From CAZSXS01 sp964611385 (GTDB taxonomy: Bacteria; Bacillota; Clostridia; Lachnospirales; CAYPQA01), in contig CAZSXS010000110.1 in the NCBI GenBank assembly GCA_964611385.1, forward strand, positions 1-8,963: a stretch of 8,963 bases of DNA, given 5' to 3'. Position numbers and translations under genes: made by a program. The first letter of the stretch is position 1. The number at the start of each line of letters is the position of its first letter. Shown piece after piece: positions 6,707-8,963 of this stretch. The notes under the pieces were generated by a model, which saw nothing but the letters and a program-made list of their open reading frames with translations, was not told the origin of the DNA and did not search any database.

Positions 6707-6839
6707 CTGAGTATAAGATACAAAGGGTGACGTATGCCCTTTTGATCTGCTGCTTTGCCGCAATCGTATCCTTTCGTGAAACGTAAACTGAATCATAACT
6801 GATTGAAACTGAGCATAGGTATAGGCTATGCCCTTTTGA
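6707..6839 (+). repeat. Duplicated leader motif (CTGAGYATA ... TATGCCCTTTTGA)
   Basis: Two units share the same order of words: CTGAGTATA (6707-6715) then TATGCCCTTTTGA (6733-6745), and CTGAGCATA (6809-6817) then TATGCCCTTTTGA (6827-6839). The first unit is followed by a CTGC-rich stretch with CCGCA (6758-6762), the second by CCGCAG (6841-6846). The 13-base word is identical in both. The duplication lies in the proposed rsgA leader and places two similar hairpins in tandem. Confidence 0.65.
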
Positions 6840-6840
6840 G

Positions 6841-6882
6841 CCGCAGTTTGTAGTTACAAAGGCTACTTTCTGCGGTATTTTT
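6841..6882 (+). terminator. Terminator-like hairpin (possible attenuator) before rsgA
   Basis: CCGCAG (6841-6846) pairs with CTGCGG (6870-6875). After a symmetrical TTT/TTT internal loop, GTAG (6850-6853) pairs with CTAC (6863-6866). TATTTTT follows, and a second run of seven T lies at 6888-6894. It ends 39 bases before the rsgA GTG and I see no promoter after it, so it would act as an attenuator or partial terminator. CCGCA at 6758-6762 could pair with TGCGG (6871-6875) as an anti-terminator. Confidence 0.5.
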
Positions 6883-6921
6883 GCGCCTTTTTTTCGGTAC
6901 AAATCGAATGGAGGAAAAAGA

Positions 6922-8112
6922 GTGCAAAGTTTTTTTGGAAATGAACTGATTATGCAGTATGGGTTTAAGGACTATATGAATTCGCTGATCCATCGTGATC
7001 ATGCTTATGGCTTGCTGGCAGAAAACGCAGCAAGCAGCTTGGAGAATGAGGGTAAAGTCACTCTGCTTCCGGCGAGGGTTACGGCCGTTCATAAAGAGCG
7101 TTATGAGATTGTTACAGAATTTGGGATTGCTTATGCAAGACTGAAGTCCAGCATTTATTTTGGAAATGGCGATGAAGCTGGTCTTGGAGAAAGGATAGCA
7201 AATGGCTTCATGACTGATGCAGGAGACTCTCTACTTGAACCTTCAATGGCCTTTCCCACTACTGGGGATTTTGTTCTTATACACCATAATCCTATAGGGG
7301 ATAGCTTGATCTACGGAACCTTGAAGAGAAAGACCTTCTTTTCAAGACTGGATCCTACACCTGGACGGGGCGAGCAAGCGGTGGCGGCAAACTTTGATTC
7401 TGTTTTTATTCTATCCTCATTGAACCACGACTTTAATCTCCGCCGGATGGAACGCTATCTGACCTTGGCTTGGCAAAGCGCTGCTGTTCCTGTCATTGTT
7501 TTGACAAAGGCCGATTTGGTGGAGGACTATGCAGAGTCGCTTCGGGCAGTGGAAAGGCTTGCTACTGGCGTCGAGGTCTTTGCTGTTAGCTCCGTTACTG
7601 GAGAAGGCTTGGAACAACTGGAAAATTATCTAAAGCCTGGGAAAACCATCGTATTTCTAGGCTCCAGTGGAGTAGGAAAATCCTCTTTGTTAAATGCGCT
7701 TGCTGGTGAAACCATTATGGAGACGAATGCCATCCGCGATGACGATAGCAAAGGAAGGCATACCACCACCCACAGGCAATTGATCCTTTTAAAAAGTGGT
7801 GTGATGATTATTGATACCCCTGGGATGAGAACCTTGGGGATGTGGGATGTAAGTACAGGACTGGGTGAAGCCTTCGGAGATGTGGAAACCTTTTTAGGGA
7901 CATGCCGCTTTTCTGACTGTAAGCACCAAAAGGAGCCGGGCTGTGCCATTCAGGCTGCCTTGGCCGACGGGCGGCTGAGCCGGGAGCGTTGGAACAGCTT
8001 CCTTAAACTTATGCGCGAAGCTAGGTATACCAACAAAAAAGCAAATGCTCTTCAAGCTAAAACGAAGCATAATAAAGCAAAGGCAATGATGCGAAAGAAA
8101 AAACGTTCATAA
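6922..8112 (+). CDS. rsgA: RsgA-type circularly permuted GTPase, 30S subunit maturation factor
   Basis: This is a 396-residue ribosome-associated GTPase that acts in late 30S assembly. The permuted G-motif order is clear: G4 TKAD (195-198), G5 SSVTGEG (223-229), P-loop GSSGVGKSS (247-255), switch region GRHTTTHR (278-285), and G3 DTPG (298-301). The C-terminal zinc knuckle follows (Cys328, Cys333, His335, Cys341), and then a very basic tail (371-396). An OB-fold region spans about 46-135. It carries a 45-residue N-terminal extension with a QYGF motif, seen in the longer RsgA subfamily, which often coexists with a standard short copy. GTG 6922 is supported by GGAGG with a seven-base spacer. 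The in-frame ATG at 6952 has no good site. The leader is unusually long and structured. The next gene has its own promoter. Confidence 0.95.
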   Translation: MQSFFGNELIMQYGFKDYMNSLIHRDHAYGLLAENAASSLENEGKVTLLPARVTAVHKERYEIVTEFGIAYARLKSSIYFGNGDEAGLGERIANGFMTDAGDSLLEPSMAFPTTGDFVLIHHNPIGDSLIYGTLKRKTFFSRLDPTPGRGEQAVAANFDSVFILSSLNHDFNLRRMERYLTLAWQSAAVPVIVLTKADLVEDYAESLRAVERLATGVEVFAVSSVTGEGLEQLENYLKPGKTIVFLGSSGVGKSSLLNALAGETIMETNAIRDDDSKGRHTTTHRQLILLKSGVMIIDTPGMRTLGMWDVSTGLGEAFGDVETFLGTCRFSDCKHQKEPGCAIQAALADGRLSRERWNSFLKLMREARYTNKKANALQAKTKHNKAKAMMRKKKRS

Positions 8113-8127
8113 AAAGTTAAAATTCTC

Positions 8128-8156
8128 TTCACACAATGAACATAAACTTTTATTAT
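8128..8156 (+). promoter_or_regulatory. Promoter for the small membrane protein gene
   Basis: TTCACA (8128-8133), 17 bases, then TATTAT (8151-8156), 16 bases after the rsgA stop. The gene's ATG at 8190 follows AAAGGGGG (8175-8182) with a seven-base spacer. The spacer between -35 and -10 and the bases after it are strongly AT-rich. Confidence 0.6.
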
Positions 8157-8189
8157 GATATATAAAATATATTTAAAGGGGGAATCCTA

Positions 8190-8651
8190 ATGGATGAAAT
8201 GAACAGAGAAAACCTGCCAAACAGTAACGGCGGGAGTACGGTTTGCGAATGTAGTGAATGTGTGGCACGGAGAGAGAAGCGTGCAAGGTGCAAACTTAGA
8301 ACGAAGAAGATCTTACCTGTCGTAGCCGCTGTATTTTTAGCGTTGTTTGGGCTTGGCGTCTTAGGGTCGGCATTTTCTCATTTCAGAGCTTATCGTTGCA
8401 ACAGAGTAGCCGCAGCGACTGCCCGCGTAGAAATCATCCGTAACGGCAAAATGGGTGCCATGATGAATAATGGCTACGGAGTCAATAACTCCTGCTGTTG
8501 CAGCTGCTCCCAAGGACAAGTTGAGAGCAATTATGGTGTCTATGGTAATTCCAGAGAATTTTACTACATTCCCGCTCCTCAGGCTCCACAAGCCCCTCAG
8601 GCACCCAATGTGTACCCCTATGGCGGTATGAATGGTAGGAATGGAAGATAA
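8190..8651 (+). CDS. Small cysteine-rich single-pass membrane protein, function unknown
   Basis: This is a 153-residue protein that I do not recognise. It has a soluble N-terminus with a CECSEC cluster (Cys19, 21, 24) and a basic stretch (about 26-40, with Cys34). One hydrophobic segment follows (about 41-63, from ILPVVAAVFLALF onward). The rest is low-complexity and Gly/Asn/Tyr-rich, with a CCCSC cluster (102-106) and three PQA repeats (130-138). By the positive-inside rule the N-terminus is likely cytoplasmic and the tail outside, though a cleaved signal is not excluded. The PQA repeats use different codons, so they are not a fresh slippage product. The strong ribosome site, promoter and following terminator support a real, separately transcribed gene. 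The two Cys clusters could bind metal or form disulfides, which is inference. Confidence 0.75.
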   Translation: MDEMNRENLPNSNGGSTVCECSECVARREKRARCKLRTKKILPVVAAVFLALFGLGVLGSAFSHFRAYRCNRVAAATARVEIIRNGKMGAMMNNGYGVNNSCCCSCSQGQVESNYGVYGNSREFYYIPAPQAPQAPQAPNVYPYGGMNGRNGR

Positions 8652-8698
8652 TTTTTCCTTAAGTCAGTGAACATAAGAAAGCTTTTGCAAAACTACTC

Positions 8699-8747
8699 CT
8701 CATAAGGCAAGTCGGATTCCGTCCCTTCCTTATGAGAGGTGGTTTTT
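8699..8747 (+). terminator. Terminator of the small membrane protein gene
   Basis: CTCATAAGG (8699-8707) pairs perfectly with CCTTATGAG (8728-8736). The stem continues with mismatches to a small inner hairpin CGG-ATT-CCG. GGTGG and five T (8743-8747) follow. It lies 48 bases after the stop codon and is the first of two related hairpins in this tail. Confidence 0.65.
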
Positions 8748-8797
8748 AAACAGCTATTTCAACAAACGATTCCTTTTATAACCAAAAACTACCCCAA

Positions 8798-8832
8798 ATA
8801 AAGAAAGCCGGATTCCGGTCCGCCTTCCTTAT
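8798..8832 (+). repeat. Second, diverged copy of the tail hairpin
   Basis: ATAAAGAAAGC (8798-8808) pairs at 9 of 11 positions with GCCTTCCTTAT (8822-8832), around a compact inner hairpin CCGG-ATT-CCGG. The whole unit, from an AACTAC word to GTGG, resembles the terminator region about 96 bases upstream (shared GGATTCCG and CTTCCTTAT). It has no T-tract, so it is a repeat-derived hairpin, not a clear terminator. Confidence 0.6.
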
Positions 8833-8880
8833 AAAGTGGAACCATTGTCAAGGACAGCTAAAAAAACCTATGAAACTAAA

Positions 8881-8916
8881 AGCTGATTTCTGTATTGGAC
8901 AGGAGTCAGCTTTTTT
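8881..8916 (+). terminator. Rho-independent terminator facing out of the right end
   Basis: AGCTGATTTCTG (8881-8892) pairs with 8900-8911 over 12 base pairs, including two or three G-U pairs, around a seven-base loop. Six T follow (8911-8916). The last stem bases and T-tract are part of the terminal inverted repeat. It mirrors the outward terminator at the left end, but its hairpin sequence is different. Confidence 0.75.
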
Positions 8917-8963
8917 ATATTCTAGGAAACTTCATGATAGTTAATAATAATAGCAAACAATAT
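8909..8963. repeat. Right copy of exact 55-bp terminal inverted repeat
   Basis: Exact reverse complement of 1-55. Reading outward, both copies begin GCTTTTTT and run to the window edge without a mismatch. No target-site duplication can be seen because the repeat reaches the edge. Confidence 0.95.

Larger units (their letters stand above)
6395..6921 (+). ncRNA. Candidate long structured leader or small RNA upstream of rsgA
   Basis: This stretch has no convincing gene but much potential RNA structure. TTTACCAAGCCTCC (6436-6449) pairs at 12 of 14 positions with 6481-6494. Its CCAAGCCTC part can instead pair perfectly with GAGGCTTGG (6613-6621). TATACTCAG (6623-6631) pairs with CTGAGTATA (6707-6715). 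GATAC/GTATC (6717-6721, 6766-6770) closes a stem holding AAAGGG/CCCTTT. GCATAG/CTATGC (6813-6818, 6826-6831) follows, then a terminator-like hairpin at 6841-6882. A strong promoter lies at its start. I see no match to a riboswitch class I know. A short frame (6568-6600, ten codons) has a GGGAG site nine bases upstream and could be a leader peptide. A decayed mobile element is the main alternative. Confidence 0.35.

Noticed and set aside
6707..6780. Resemblance to a TPP riboswitch (CTGAG then CCCTTTTGATCTG)
   Set aside because: The GGGG pairing partner upstream and the conserved CUGAGA and GCGUAGGGA cores are absent, and the downstream gene has no link to thiamine.
1..8963. Circular molecule closed by terminal overlap
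   Set aside because: The terminal repeats are inverted, not direct, so the ends cannot be joined as a simple circle.

Overview
This 8963-base window looks like part of a Bacillota (probably Clostridia) genome or contig. The reasons are mid-range base composition with AT-rich spacers, AGGAGG-type ribosome sites, sigma-A-like promoters, strong rho-independent terminators, and an RsgA GTPase of the long N-terminal-extension type. I cannot name a genus. The window contains no transposase, integrase, rRNA, tRNA or CRISPR array that I can recognise.

The layout is divergent from a control region at 2591-2918. Leftward (minus strand) run an AraC-type regulator with an N-terminal cupin sensor domain (1658-2590) and a PLP-dependent DegT/DnrJ/EryC1/StrS aminotransferase (337-1578). 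These end in an apparently non-coding stretch holding a 104-base imperfect palindrome (165-268), then a strong terminator at the left edge. Rightward (plus strand) runs a tight three-gene operon. It encodes a 628-residue cytoplasmic beta-propeller-like protein (2919-4805), an amidohydrolase-2 family enzyme with all expected metal ligands (4802-5548, ATGA overlap), and a related protein that has lost every one of those ligands (5557-6345). The AraC regulator probably senses a small molecule and controls one or both arms. The shared substrate and pathway are not evident from sequence, and I know of no described system with this exact set.

From 6346 to 6921 there is a 576-base gap with no convincing gene. 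It starts with a very good promoter (TTGCAT, 17 bases, TATAAA, extended -10) and is dense with inverted and direct repeats. These include four copies of a CTATACTCAG/CTGAGTATA motif, a duplicated motif around TATGCCCTTTTGA, and a terminator-like hairpin 40 bases before the next start. It reads as a long structured leader or small RNA ahead of rsgA, with a degenerate mobile element as the main alternative.

The right part holds rsgA (6922-8112, GTG start) and a small cysteine-rich single-pass membrane protein of unknown function with its own promoter (8190-8651). A tail of three hairpins follows, two of them diverged copies of each other.

The two ends of the window are an exact 55-base inverted repeat (1-55 and 8909-8963). 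The repeats sit directly behind outward-facing terminators, so the T-tracts are inside the repeat. Because 55 is a common assembler k-mer length, the true repeat is probably longer and continues outside the window. It could be inverted copies of an insertion element or the arms of an invertible segment.
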